A DNA stretch of 64,000 bases from Lachnospiraceae bacterium (GCA_029006155.1 JAQXGF010000094.1:1-64000), one strand, 5' to 3'; shown: positions 40,126-49,231, counted from the stretch's first letter. Notes: a model not told the origin generated them from the letters alone. Numbers and translations are program-made.

Positions 40126-42621
40126 ATGCGTGATACAGACAGTGCGCCCAAGCGGATCAAAATCCACGGCGCACGGGTACATAATCTGAAACAGATAAAC
40201 GTAGAGATTCCACTGAACCAGATCGTAGGGGTCGCCGGAGTCTCCGGTTCCGGGAAATCGTCTCTGGCGCTGGGCGTTGTGTATGCCGAAGGCTCCAGAC
40301 GGTATCTGGAATCGCTCTCTACTTATACCAGACGGCGGATGACCGGTGCGGCGAAGGCGCAGGTGGATGAGATTCTGTATGTGCCGGCGGCACTGGCGCT
40401 GCACCAGCGACCGGGTGTGCCGGGAATTCGCAGTACTTTTGGCACGGGGACAGAGCTGCTGAACAGCCTGCGTCTGATGTATTCCCGCCTGGCCAGCCAC
40501 AGATGTCCGAACGGGCATTATGTCGCGCCGACCTTAGCAGTGGCAGCAGAGCAGCCGATCTATTGTCCGGTATGTAACGAGCAGGTCATCCCGCCAAGTG
40601 CGGAGCAGCTGGCTTTTAACAGTCAGGGAGCCTGTCCGGAATGCAGCGGGACGGGACTGGTGCGAAGGGTAGATATGGATGCGCTTGTACCGGATGAATC
40701 GTTATCGATCGAAGAAGGAGCGGTACGCCCGTGGCAGACGCTGATGTGGTCGCTGATGAAGGACATTGCAAGGGATCTCGGGGTGCGGACGAATGTGCCG
40801 TTCCGGGAGCTGACCGAGAAAGAGCGGGAGATTGTCTTTCACGGGGCACCGGTCAAAAAGCATATGATTTATCAGAACAAGACGAGTGGTGCAGCCGGAG
40901 AGATGGATTTTACCTATTTTAATGCGGTATATACGGTAGAAAATGCACTTTCCAAAGTAAAAGACGAAAAAGGCATGAAGCGTGTGGAAAAGTTTCTCAA
41001 AGAGGATATCTGTCCATCCTGTCATGGAAGCCGGCTGAATGAGGCAGCCAGAGCGCCGAAGCTGCGTGGGCTGAGCTTAGATCAGGCATGCCAGATGACA
41101 CTTGCTGATCTGGTGGACTGGGTACGTGGCGTGCCGGAATCGCTACCGGAAGAGATGCGGCCTATGGCAGAGAGTATCTGCGAGTCATTTCTGACGGTGG
41201 CAAAGCGTCTGATGGATCTGGGGCTTGGCTATCTGACGCTGGACAGAGCGGCATCTACCTTATCTACCGGGGAGCGTCAGCGCATGCAGCTGGCCAGAGC
41301 GGTTAGAAATCGCACGACCGGAGTATTGTATGTGCTGGATGAGCCGTCGATCGGCCTTCATCCGTCCAATATTACCGGCCTTCACGGCGTGATGCACGAT
41401 CTGGTTGCGGATGGTAATTCGGTATTGCTGGTAGATCACGATACGCAGATCCTTTCGGAAGCGGACTGGATCATCGAGATGGGACCGGAAGCCGGAGCGG
41501 GAGGCGGTTATGTGATCGCGGAAGGTACGGTGCAGGAAATCGAGGCCAATCCGGTATCCATGATTGGGCCATTTCTGGCAGGAACGGCAGATCCCCATAT
41601 GAGGAACCGATGCAGGGCAGAAGAACTGTTCGCACAGGGCCGCATTCATATGTCCACGGATCGCGTCCATACCGTCAAACCGCTGGAGGTCGATATCCCA
41701 AAGGGCAGGCTGACGGTCGTCACCGGTGTCTCCGGTTCCGGGAAGACGACCCTGATTCTGGAAAGCCTTCTGCCAGCATTGGAAGCCGGCATTCAGGAAA
41801 CAAAGCTTCCGAAGCATGTCCGGAAGATACAGGCAGAGGGGATTGCACATGTAAAGCTGATCGATGCGACGCCGATCGGCATCAATGTGCGCTCTACGGT
41901 GGCGACTTATGCCAATGTGCACGATGAGCTGCGGAAAAAATTTGCCTGCACCGAGGATGCAAAGGCGCACGGATATAAAGCGGGAGACTTTTCTTATAAT
42001 ACAGGAAAGCTGCGCTGCCCGGTATGTGACTGTACGGGGCAAATCAGTCTTGATGTACAGTTTTTGCCGGATGTGGATATTCCATGCCCGGAGTGTGGGG
42101 GATCGCGTTACAGCAAAGCGGCAGAGGAAATTTATTATACGAATAAACGAAAAGAACGCTACAGCCTGCCACAGCTGATGGAGATGGATGTCAACACAGC
42201 GATTTCGGCCTGTGATGGACTGAAGACGGTGCAGCAACGGCTGGAGGTGCTGCAGCATCTGGGGCTGGGATATCTGACACTTGGAGAAGAGACACCAAGT
42301 CTTTCCGGCGGTGAGGCACAGCGCCTGAAGCTGGCGAGCGAGATGGGCAAAGGACAGGAAGACAGTGTGTTTATTTTCGACGAGCCAACGATCGGCCTTC
42401 ATCCACTGGATGTGCAGACACTTCTGCAGGTCTTTGAGACACTGGTACAAAATGGTGCGACTGTACTTGTGATCGAGCATGATCTGGATGTGATGCGAAA
42501 CGCCGATTACATCATTGACATGGGACCGGGTGGCGGCGAGGCTGGAGGACGCATCGTGGCGGTCGGCACTCCGGAGCAGATCCGGGAAAATGCGGAGAGT
42601 GTGACTGGACGGTATTTGTAA
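40126..42621 (+). CDS. UvrA-like excinuclease ATPase, short UvrA2-type
   Basis: An 831-residue tandem ABC ATPase. Walker A motifs are GVSGSGKSSLALGVVYAEG near 38 and GVSGSGKTTLILESLL near 533. Signature motifs are LSTGERQRMQLARAV near 376 and LSGGEAQRLKLASEMG near 725. Zinc-finger cysteines (CPECSGTGLV, CPSCHGSR, CPVC..CPECGGSR) are present. Canonical UvrA is about 940 residues. The shorter length fits the UvrA2 group, which lacks the UvrB-binding domain and is linked to tolerance of DNA-damaging agents or antibiotics. It follows the inducible aldo-keto reductase by 21 bases, so both are likely induced together. Confidence 0.88.
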   Translation: MRDTDSAPKRIKIHGARVHNLKQINVEIPLNQIVGVAGVSGSGKSSLALGVVYAEGSRRYLESLSTYTRRRMTGAAKAQVDEILYVPAALALHQRPGVPGIRSTFGTGTELLNSLRLMYSRLASHRCPNGHYVAPTLAVAAEQPIYCPVCNEQVIPPSAEQLAFNSQGACPECSGTGLVRRVDMDALVPDESLSIEEGAVRPWQTLMWSLMKDIARDLGVRTNVPFRELTEKEREIVFHGAPVKKHMIYQNKTSGAAGEMDFTYFNAVYTVENALSKVKDEKGMKRVEKFLKEDICPSCHGSRLNEAARAPKLRGLSLDQACQMTLADLVDWVRGVPESLPEEMRPMAESICESFLTVAKRLMDLGLGYLTLDRAASTLSTGERQRMQLARAVRNRTTGVLYVLDEPSIGLHPSNITGLHGVMHDLVADGNSVLLVDHDTQILSEADWIIEMGPEAGAGGGYVIAEGTVQEIEANPVSMIGPFLAGTADPHMRNRCRAEELFAQGRIHMSTDRVHTVKPLEVDIPKGRLTVVTGVSGSGKTTLILESLLPALEAGIQETKLPKHVRKIQAEGIAHVKLIDATPIGINVRSTVATYANVHDELRKKFACTEDAKAHGYKAGDFSYNTGKLRCPVCDCTGQISLDVQFLPDVDIPCPECGGSRYSKAAEEIYYTNKRKERYSLPQLMEMDVNTAISACDGLKTVQQRLEVLQHLGLGYLTLGEETPSLSGGEAQRLKLASEMGKGQEDSVFIFDEPTIGLHPLDVQTLLQVFETLVQNGATVLVIEHDLDVMRNADYIIDMGPGGGEAGGRIVAVGTPEQIRENAESVTGRYL

Positions 42622-42663
42622 GTCAGACTCGCACAAGCGATATAACCAGAATGGGGTGATAGA

Positions 42664-42738
42664 ATGGAAAAGACGTTATATCATGGATCGCAAATCATTC
42701 TGGAACGACCGGGATATGGAAAAGGTGCAAGAAATGAA
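42664..42738 (+). pseudogene. N-terminal remnant of a DUF3990-type protein
   Basis: After a good GGGGTGATAGA leader, ATG 42664 opens MEKTLYHGSQIILERPGYGK, which looks like the start of DUF3990 proteins (LYHGS...PxYGKG.....). The match stops after about 25 residues, where the sequence runs into the hairpin at 42749 and the end of ubiD on the other strand. The rest of the track ORF (42664..43119) is antisense to ubiD. I read it as a truncated gene. Confidence 0.5.
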
Positions 42739-42748
42739 TTTCAGAGCA

Positions 42749-42781
42749 ATCGCCCGGTCATTCCACATATGACCGGGCGAT
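42749..42781. terminator. Perfect 13-bp hairpin between converging genes
   Basis: ATCGCCCGGTCAT and ATGACCGGGCGAT pair perfectly around a 7-nt loop. It lies just beyond the ubiD stop codon. A T-run is weak on both sides, so it is a probable rather than certain terminator. Confidence 0.6.
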
Positions 42782-42801
42782 GGTATTATCAGTGGAGAAT
42801 C

Positions 42802-44283
42802 TTACAGCACGCTCTTCCAATTCTCCATATCGATATCCATGAATTTGGCACGCGCGAAGCGCTCCTTCTGATCAAATGGTACGGTACAGTCAAAGATCGC
42901 CTTGCAGGCGATGCCTTGGGAGCGGATGTGCGGAGAGTACTCCGGGCTGTTGGATGGATCGAGCGGGTGACACTGGACGCCGGGGATCGGGATCAGGTCG
43001 AGATCAGCCTGAAAGCGTGTCGTCATCGCCCACATGACATCTTTCAGATCAAAACAGTCGACATCCTCATCGACCAGAAATACGTGCTTCAGTTCGGCAA
43101 AGGCGGAAAATGCGAGTAGTGCCGCCTGCCGCTGGCGTCCCTCATCCGAAGGGACGCTTTTTTTGAACTGAATGACGGCGATATATTTTCCACCGCCCGA
43201 AGAAGCGCAATAGACATTCTGAACTTTTCCGGGGTATGCCTTTTCGAGCATGGCAAGAATGCTGGCCTCGGTCGGGATTCCGGCCATGGAGACATGCTCT
43301 TCACTCGGCCCGATGCAGGTCTGCATGATCGGATTGCGGCGGGTCGTGACCGCTTTTACTTTGATGATCGGAAGCTCCGGGTTGGCCGGTCCGCAGTAGC
43401 CCGGAAACTCCGGCATGGCTTTTCCGGTGTTGGAATTCTGATCCTCGCGCACCCGTACATTTGGCAGGATTTCGCCCTCAATGACGTACTCTGCGTTTGC
43501 GATGGCGCGCTCGTGGATCGTCAGGCACTGGACGAGTTCGACGGGCTTTTGGCGGATGGCTCCGGCGGCTTGCAGTTCATCGTATCCGAGCGGCGTTGTC
43601 GGTGGCTCGAAGCAGGATGCGATCTCGATCGCAGGATCGACGCCGATGCTGATGGAGATCGGGAGCGGCTCGCCTTTTGCTTCCGCGAGTTCACGGAAAT
43701 ATCCGATGTGGCGGGCACCCGGCTGCAGGAAAATCGAGATTTCATCGCGCGACTGCAGGCACATCCGATGGATCGTCACGTCGGATTCGCCGGTATTCGG
43801 ATTGCTGGCATAGCACATGCCGAGTGTGATGTAAGGGCCGGCATCCTCCGGCGTGTTCGTCGGCGCCGGGAGAAGAGTACGGATGTCAAAATCCGGGTCT
43901 GATGCGAGATGTACGACTTCCTGACACTTCGCATCCGCATTTGGGATGACGACCGGTGGGATGGGATGTGTCACGGAATCCTTTAAGAGAAAGCCAAGTC
44001 GTTTTGGATCGCAGCCGAGCAGATGCCCGACGCGCGTACGGCTGGCGAGCAGCCCGATGACGACCTGTGCATCCGGGTGGCCTTTGATATTGCGAAAGAG
44101 CATAGCCGGCCCTTCTTTGGTAGGGCGTTCGACGGTACCGCCCGCGCCGACGTGCCGATATACGCCGGAGAGCTCAGCCATCGGATCGACCTCAATATCG
44201 GTCGTAAGAAGCTGATCCGGAAGCTCACGCAAAAGAGCGAGCGCGCTTCTTAAATCATGGACAGGGTGTGATGTTTGCGTCAT
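42802..44283 (-). CDS. ubiD: UbiD-family (prenylated-FMN) decarboxylase
   Basis: A 493-residue UbiD-family enzyme. ESDVTIHRMCLQSRDEISIFLQPGARHIGYF near 165-195 is the metal/prFMN region. SISIGVDPAIEIASC near 210, ILPNVRVREDQNSNTGKAMPEFPGYCG near 278-304 and FLVDEDVDCFDLKDVMWAMTTRFQ near 405-428 are conserved blocks. These enzymes reversibly decarboxylate aromatic or unsaturated acids with prenylated FMN. The divergent neighbour encodes UbiX fused to an LpdD-like domain, which is the gallate/protocatechuate decarboxylase set, so a hydroxybenzoate-type substrate is likely. AAAGGAGG precedes the start. Confidence 0.92.
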   Translation of the reverse strand: MTQTSHPVHDLRSALALLRELPDQLLTTDIEVDPMAELSGVYRHVGAGGTVERPTKEGPAMLFRNIKGHPDAQVVIGLLASRTRVGHLLGCDPKRLGFLLKDSVTHPIPPVVIPNADAKCQEVVHLASDPDFDIRTLLPAPTNTPEDAGPYITLGMCYASNPNTGESDVTIHRMCLQSRDEISIFLQPGARHIGYFRELAEAKGEPLPISISIGVDPAIEIASCFEPPTTPLGYDELQAAGAIRQKPVELVQCLTIHERAIANAEYVIEGEILPNVRVREDQNSNTGKAMPEFPGYCGPANPELPIIKVKAVTTRRNPIMQTCIGPSEEHVSMAGIPTEASILAMLEKAYPGKVQNVYCASSGGGKYIAVIQFKKSVPSDEGRQRQAALLAFSAFAELKHVFLVDEDVDCFDLKDVMWAMTTRFQADLDLIPIPGVQCHPLDPSNSPEYSPHIRSQGIACKAIFDCTVPFDQKERFARAKFMDIDMENWKSVL

Positions 44284-44303
44284 GAGTGAATCCTCCTTTT
44301 AGT

Positions 44304-44356
44304 TTGAAAATATATTTCGATATTTTTCAATCTGAAAATGAAAATCGAAGATTATA
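44304..44356 (-). promoter_or_regulatory. Probable ubiD promoter element and operator dyad
   Basis: On the minus strand a TATAAT lies at 44356-44351. Between it and the ubiD ribosome site is an AT-rich dyad, TTGAAAATAT (44304-44313) with ATATTTTTCAA (44320-44330). Its place suits a repressor or LysR-type regulator. No regulator gene is adjacent. Confidence 0.5.
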
Positions 44357-44460
44357 TGGAAGCCATATCTCGACAGTTCGCTGACAGGGCTTTGTTGTAC
44401 GGATATCTGCACATATCATACTAGAAATTTCCAAAAGAAGCAATCCCGGACAAAAAAGAC

Positions 44461-44489
44461 TTGTTTCTCCGAAAGAGTGCAGGTATACT
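44461..44489 (+). promoter_or_regulatory. Promoter of the ubiX-lpdD fusion gene
   Basis: TTGTTT (44461-44466) and TATACT (44484-44489) are 17 bp apart. Transcription would start near 44496, about 28 bases before ATG 44524. Confidence 0.6.
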
Positions 44490-44523
44490 GAAAGGAGTGT
44501 AAAAATGAGATAGCAGAAAAGGA

Positions 44524-45624
44524 ATGGACAGTAGAATGGAACAGAGGAAACGGGTCATTGTAGGAGTAACAGGTGCGACAGGCGTGGAAATGAGCTATGA
44601 GCTGCTGCTGGCGCTGCGGAAGGCAGGCTGCGAGATTCATTTGATCGTGAGCAGCAGCGCGCAGATGACATGGGACTATGAAAGTCGAATACCACTTCAG
44701 CGAATGTATGATCTGGCAGATTTTGTATATCAGGAGGACGAACTGGATGCAGTGATTTCCAGTGGTTCTTTTGTGACAGATGGTATGATCCTGATGCCGT
44801 GCAGTATGAAAACGCTGGCCGGGATCGTGGCGGGCTATGCAGAGACACTGACCCTGCGTGCTGCGGATGTCTGCCTGAAAGAAGGGCGAAAGGTTGTGCT
44901 TGTGCCAAGGGAAATGCCACTTGGAAAAATCCATCTGCGAAATCTGAAGGAAGCGGCAGACTGTGGCTGTGCGATTATTCCGCCAATGCTGACCTTTTAT
45001 AACGGAGCAGAGACGGTCAGGGAACAGGTGCGGCATGTCGTCGGAAAAGTACTGCTGCAATTTCAGATCGATTATGATAAATTTGTCCCGTGGAAGAGCA
45101 CAACGGGTAAAAAATCAACGGGAGAGCGTATGATGCGTGACTATAGCATAGAAAACAGAAAGAACCGCCTGCAGGTTTCTTCCATGTCGGAGCGAATACC
45201 GGGAGGAGCGGCGGCTTCTGACAGTACAGAGCGTCAGACCGCTGCCGTGCGCCGCCGTTTCACCCACCAGCTTTCTTTTTCACAGATCGAGATTCAGGCA
45301 ACCAGAGTCGGATGTGACATACAGTTGCTTTTGCAGGGCGGCAGCAGCCCACACATCGGCTGCATGGTACTGGCGACTCCGCGCCCATCCCTGACCGGAG
45401 ATGGCAGCCGCAGTGCGACGGCTTCCGTGCTTAACGTCACCGGCCACAAGGATGAAGCTCTCTGCCGGTATCTGGCCGAAAAAGTCGCAGCCGCTGCAAA
45501 TGTCGTGGTTGTCTGTACCGGAGGCTTCCATATCGACGACATGACGCCAGAACAGATTCAGGAAGTACAGGTGGCGGTGAAACATATGGCGCAGGAAGTG
45601 CAGGCATGGGCGAGCAGGAAATAA
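44524..45624 (+). CDS. Flavin prenyltransferase UbiX fused to an LpdD-like domain
   Basis: A 366-residue two-domain protein. Residues about 8-190 are UbiX: VIVGVTGATGVEMSYELLLAL is the flavin loop, ILMPCSMKTLAGIVAGY near 96 and VLVPREMPLGKIHLRNL near 123 are conserved, and PAFYN-type PMLTFYNGAETV follows near 158. It makes prenylated FMN for UbiD. A hydrophilic linker leads to residues 240-366 (HIGCMVLATPRPSL, VLNVTGHKDEALCRYLAE, VVVCTGGFHIDDMT), which fit the LpdD subunit of gallate decarboxylases. LpdB and LpdD are normally separate proteins. ATG 44536 is an alternative start. A terminator follows. Confidence 0.85.
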   Translation: MDSRMEQRKRVIVGVTGATGVEMSYELLLALRKAGCEIHLIVSSSAQMTWDYESRIPLQRMYDLADFVYQEDELDAVISSGSFVTDGMILMPCSMKTLAGIVAGYAETLTLRAADVCLKEGRKVVLVPREMPLGKIHLRNLKEAADCGCAIIPPMLTFYNGAETVREQVRHVVGKVLLQFQIDYDKFVPWKSTTGKKSTGERMMRDYSIENRKNRLQVSSMSERIPGGAAASDSTERQTAAVRRRFTHQLSFSQIEIQATRVGCDIQLLLQGGSSPHIGCMVLATPRPSLTGDGSRSATASVLNVTGHKDEALCRYLAEKVAAAANVVVVCTGGFHIDDMTPEQIQEVQVAVKHMAQEVQAWASRK

Positions 45625-45641
45625 TACCGGTTATGATGGGG

Positions 45642-45684
45642 GAAGTCCTCTTTGGCTGATTATGCAGGAGAGGGCTTCTTTTTT
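45642..45684 (+). terminator. Terminator of the ubiX-lpdD gene
   Basis: GAAGTCCTCT pairs with AGAGGGCTTC (one wobble) and is followed by TTTTTT. Confidence 0.88.
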
Positions 45685-45694
45685 ACTGGGAATC

Positions 45695-45710
45695 TGTTAT
45701 AATGATAACA
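45695..45710 (+). promoter_or_regulatory. Palindrome over a TATAAT box
   Basis: TGTTAT-AATG-ATAACA is a perfect 6+6 palindrome that contains the -10 box TATAAT (45698-45703) of the following gene. A protein bound there would block the promoter. Confidence 0.5.
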
Positions 45711-45752
45711 AATGTTTTGGGCAGAAAATCATGAAAGCGGAGGGATACAGAT

Positions 45753-47447
45753 ATGAAAAAAACAATTCAAAAACTTCCAATTGGAATTGAAAATTTTGAG
45801 AAGCTCCGTCAGGATGATTTTTATTATATCGATAAAACAGGATTGATCCGGGAGATCATTCAAAACTGGTCAGAAGTGACTTTGTTCACACGTCCAAGGA
45901 GATTTGGCAAGTCCCTGAATATGAGTATGCTGAAAAGCTTTTTTTCGGTAAAGGGCGACAAACAGATTTTTGAAGGACTGGAGATCACACGTGAAAAAGA
46001 ACTTTGCGAAGGGTATATGGGAAAGTTTCCGGTCATTTTGATCTCACTAAAGGGGATCAGCGCAGCTTCCTATGATGTGGCATACCGTTTGGCTGTCGGA
46101 ATGATCAATGAGGCGGCGGCCGGGCTGGAAGAGCTATCCGAGAGCAGCCATTTATCAGAGGAGGACCGAGAGGCGTTTCGGAGACTGCGCAGGCCAGATA
46201 TGGAGGAACCGGAGTTCCTAGGAAGCCTGCGACTCATGTCCCGTCTGCTTTATCGGCATTATGGGCAGCGGGCCATCATTTTGATTGATGAATACGACGT
46301 ACCGCTCGCAAAAGCCAGTGAGAATGGCTACTATGATGAGATGGTAAATCTGATGCGGGGCTTTTTGGGGCAGGCACTTAAATCCAATGAGAATCTGATG
46401 TTTGCAGTACTGACCGGGTGCATGCGGATTTCAAAGGAGAGCATTTTTACAGGGCTGAATAATTTTAATGTGCTTTCGGTAGCGGATGTGGAATTCGATG
46501 AGTACTTTGGCTTTACAGATGGGGAAGTGCGGCAGCTTCTGCAGGATTATGCTTTGTCTGGACATTATGAGGATATCCGGGAATGGTACGATGGTTATCG
46601 ATTTGGTAATGCGGAGGTCTATTGCCCCTGGGATGTAATTTGCCATTGCAGAAAGCTCTGTTCAGATCCGCAGATTTCTCCGCAAAACTACTGGATCAAT
46701 ACAAGCAGTAATGAGGTCGTCCGAAAATTCATCGAGAGATCAGATAATCAGACGACGAAGCGTGAGATCGAACGGCTCATCGCAGGTGATGAGATTGTAA
46801 AAGAGATCCATCAGGAACTCACCTATAAAGATATGTACGCATCCATCGAAAATATTTGGAGTGTACTGTTCATGACCGGTTATCTGACGCAGCGTGGGAA
46901 GCCAGATGGTGCCTTTTTCCGACTGGCGATTCCCAATATGGAAATCCGAAATATTTTCACTTCCCAGATCATGTCATTTTTCCGGGAAAAGGTAAAAAAG
47001 GATGGCGCAACGCTGGAACGGTTCTGCTATGCACTGGAGTATGGGGATGCTGCGACAGCGGAAGAATGTTTTACGGCTTATCTGAAAAAGACGATCAGCA
47101 TTCGAGACACATTTGTGCGGAAGAAAACGAAAGAAAATTTTTACCATGGCATGCTGCTCGGGATCCTTGGGTTAAAAGAAAACTGGGTCGTTTCTTCCAA
47201 CCGGGAGATGGGTGAGGGCTACAGCGATATCCTTGTAGAGACAGATTCAGAGCGGGGAATGATTCTGGAAATCAAATATGCGCACGATGGGAATCTGGAT
47301 CAGGCTTGCCAGGAGGCATTAGAACAGATCGAAACACGTCGTTATGCAGATGAACTGCAGGATGAGGGGATTGAGAAGATTTATAAGTATGGAATTGCGT
47401 GTTATCTGAAGAAGTGCAGGGTGGTGGTAGAAGGAGATGTCGGTTAA
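45753..47447 (+). CDS. AAA-ATPase-like protein with C-terminal PD-(D/E)XK nuclease domain
   Basis: A 564-residue protein of the AAA-ATPase_like / PDDEXK_9 (formerly DUF1703) family. LPIGIENFEKLRQDDFYYIDKTGLI is the characteristic start. LFTRPRRFGKSLNMSML near 45-60 is the Walker A-like loop, and RAIILIDEYDVPLAKA near 173 is Walker B. The C-terminal nuclease-like fold has GYSDILVETDSERGMILEIKYA near 490-510, with the D...ExK pattern. These proteins are common in gut Bacteroides, Clostridia and archaea and often occur in many copies. Their role is unproven; defence and nucleic-acid processing have been suggested. It stands alone between two terminators. Confidence 0.88.
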   Translation: MKKTIQKLPIGIENFEKLRQDDFYYIDKTGLIREIIQNWSEVTLFTRPRRFGKSLNMSMLKSFFSVKGDKQIFEGLEITREKELCEGYMGKFPVILISLKGISAASYDVAYRLAVGMINEAAAGLEELSESSHLSEEDREAFRRLRRPDMEEPEFLGSLRLMSRLLYRHYGQRAIILIDEYDVPLAKASENGYYDEMVNLMRGFLGQALKSNENLMFAVLTGCMRISKESIFTGLNNFNVLSVADVEFDEYFGFTDGEVRQLLQDYALSGHYEDIREWYDGYRFGNAEVYCPWDVICHCRKLCSDPQISPQNYWINTSSNEVVRKFIERSDNQTTKREIERLIAGDEIVKEIHQELTYKDMYASIENIWSVLFMTGYLTQRGKPDGAFFRLAIPNMEIRNIFTSQIMSFFREKVKKDGATLERFCYALEYGDAATAEECFTAYLKKTISIRDTFVRKKTKENFYHGMLLGILGLKENWVVSSNREMGEGYSDILVETDSERGMILEIKYAHDGNLDQACQEALEQIETRRYADELQDEGIEKIYKYGIACYLKKCRVVVEGDVG

Positions 47448-47478
47448 TATCATATTTCGGTATTCCAAACAGTAATTG

Positions 47479-47535
47479 AAAAGATCCCGCAAGGGTAAAG
47501 CTTGTCAGCCATTTACCCTGAGAAGGATCTTTTTT
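47479..47535 (+). terminator. Terminator of the AAA/PD-(D/E)XK gene
   Basis: AAAAGATCC with GGATCTTTTTT forms the outer stem and GGGTAAA with TTTACCC the inner one. A T-run follows the outer arm. Confidence 0.85.
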
Positions 47536-47829
47536 CTATAAAGACTGAAATTTATTTTGAGCCGTGGTGTTTCCAGACTGGAGCGGGCCGCGGAAGCTTA
47601 TGCACGGATGGCGAGCGGAACGTGTGGAAAAGTGGCAGTGGTTTATCCGGAGACGGTGGATAAGGTATAAAACGGAATACGGCTTCCATCAGGCAGGAAT
47701 GAACAATCAAAAAAAGCACAATAAAAAGAAGAATCCATAAAAGGCGAAAGGAATTTCGGAATTCTTGCCTCGATTGGGTTCTTCTTTTGTATAAACGATG
47801 TACTTGCAATGGGGGTGAACAGAATTGCC
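47536..47829. other. Gene-free stretch between converging genes
   Basis: No reading frame with family features is seen. The only structure is the bidirectional terminator at 47723-47789. Confidence 0.6.
47723..47789. terminator. Bidirectional nested terminator after the ABC transporter operon
   Basis: AAAAAGAAGAATCC pairs with GGGTTCTTCTTTT, with inner stems AGGC/GCCT and GAATT/AATTC. Both strands end in T-rich runs. Confidence 0.85.
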
Positions 47830-48573
47830 TTACAGCACTTTGTTTAAGAAGTCAATCGTCCGCGCTTCCTTCGGATTCAGCAGCACCTCCTGCGGGGTGC
47901 CTTCCTCGACGATGTAGCCGCCGTCCATGAAGAGGACGCGGTCTGCGACTTCGCGGGCGAAGCCCATCTCATGGGTCACGATGACCATCGTCATACCGTC
48001 TGCAGCGAGCTGCTTCATGACCTGCAGTACCTCGCCGACCATCTCCGGGTCGAGCGCGCTCGTCGGTTCGTCAAACAGCATGATGTCAGGATGCATGCAG
48101 AGCGCCCGGGCGATCGCAACACGCTGTTTCTGTCCGCCGGAGAGCTGTTCCGGATAGGCTTCTGCCTTGTCGTCCATTCCGACCTTCTTCAGCATGTGAA
48201 TGGCCTCCTGCTTTGCCTCCTCCTTCGTCGCTTTTTTCAGCTCGACCGGAGCAAGCATCAGGTTCTCCAGGACATTCATATGCGGAAAAAGATTAAAATG
48301 CTGAAATACCATGCCGACATTCTCGCGCACCTGATTGATGTTGACATGTTTATCGGTCAGGTCTGCACCGTCTACGGTGATCTCACCGCCGGTGATTTCT
48401 TCCAGCTTGTTCATGCAGCGAAGGAAGGTAGATTTGCCGCTGCCGGATGGCCCGATGATGACGACGACCTCGCCTTCGTGGATGTCGTTGGAAATATCCT
48501 TCAGAACTTCCAGCTTTCCGAAGCTCTTTTGCAGATGGGATACGTGAATTTTGACGTTTTTACTTTCGGCCAC
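47830..48573 (-). CDS. glnQ: Polar amino acid ABC transporter ATP-binding protein (GlnQ-like)
   Basis: A 247-residue ABC ATPase. [15 protein letters not shown] near 41 is Walker [14 protein letters not shown] near 88 is the Q-loop, [15 protein letters not shown] near 144 the signature, [20 protein letters not shown] near 165 Walker B, and [26 protein letters not shown] near 200-226 includes the H-loop. These are the marks of the GlnQ/HisP/ArtP family. The start overlaps the permease stop by 14 bases. The three-gene minus-strand order is binding protein, permease, ATPase. The substrate, probably glutamine or another polar or acidic amino acid, cannot be fixed. Confidence 0.93.
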   Translation of the reverse strand: MAESKNVKIHVSHLQKSFGKLEVLKDISNDIHEGEVVVIIGPSGSGKSTFLRCMNKLEEITGGEITVDGADLTDKHVNINQVRENVGMVFQHFNLFPHMNVLENLMLAPVELKKATKEEAKQEAIHMLKKVGMDDKAEAYPEQLSGGQKQRVAIARALCMHPDIMLFDEPTSALDPEMVGEVLQVMKQLAADGMTMVIVTHEMGFAREVADRVLFMDGGYIVEEGTPQEVLLNPKEARTIDFLNKVL

Positions 48574-49231
48574 GGTTCAGCCTCCTCTCGAGTACCTTTG
48601 CTACCTTTGACAAAATCGTGATGATAATCAGATACATGATCGCTACGATGCCCCAGGTCTGGAAGGACATGTAAGTGATGGCAACGACGTTCTTTGCTGT
48701 GTTTACCAGTTCCGGGAAACCGATAACGGACAGGATCGATGTATCCTTTAAGGTGATGATGAACTGATTGATAATGCTCGGGATCATAGTACGGATCGCC
48801 TGCGGGAGTACGACGCGGACCATGGCGCGGGAATACGGAAGGCCAAGGCTTCTTGCCGCCTCCATCTGTCCGGGATCAACGGACTGGATACCGGCACGGA
48901 TGATCTCTGCCATGTAGGCGCCGCAGTTCAGAGCCAGACAGATCGTGCCGGCCTGCAAAGCGGTCAGGGTAAAATTGAAACCGAGCAGGGTGTTGCAGCA
49001 GTATGGAACACCGAAGAAAATGAAATAAGCAAGGACGATCATCGGCACACCGCGGATCAGATCGACAAACACGGATGCAATCACCCGGCAGGCTTTATTT
49101 CTCAGGACGCTTAAGAGTCCGAAAAACATACCGAGGATACACGCAAAAAAGAGGCCCCAGAGAGCCAGCAGAAGTGTTTGTCCCATTGCGGTCAGCAGAA
49201 GATTCCCATATTTGGTTATGATAACAGCCAT
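48560..49231 (-). CDS. Polar amino acid ABC transporter permease (GlnP/HisM-like)
   Basis: A 223-residue inner-membrane permease with about five helices. [28 protein letters not shown] near 17-44, the [16 protein letters not shown] element near 58-74, and the ATPase-contact loop [30 protein letters not shown] near 135-163 (EAA motif) are typical of the HisMQ family. A single permease implies a homodimer in the transporter. It follows the binding protein by 112 bases. Confidence 0.92.
   Translation of the reverse strand: MAVIITKYGNLLLTAMGQTLLLALWGLFFACILGMFFGLLSVLRNKACRVIASVFVDLIRGVPMIVLAYFIFFGVPYCCNTLLGFNFTLTALQAGTICLALNCGAYMAEIIRAGIQSVDPGQMEAARSLGLPYSRAMVRVVLPQAIRTMIPSIINQFIITLKDTSILSVIGFPELVNTAKNVVAITYMSFQTWGIVAIMYLIIITILSKVAKVLERRLNRGRK

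Noticed and set aside
39196-42636. Long minus-strand ORFs (440 and 458 aa) opposite the aldo-keto reductase and uvrA
   Set aside because: Antisense shadows with no recognisable domains.
42802-43119. Main part of the 151-aa ORF 42664..43119 as a real protein
   Set aside because: Beyond the first 25 codons it is antisense to ubiD and contains a hairpin.
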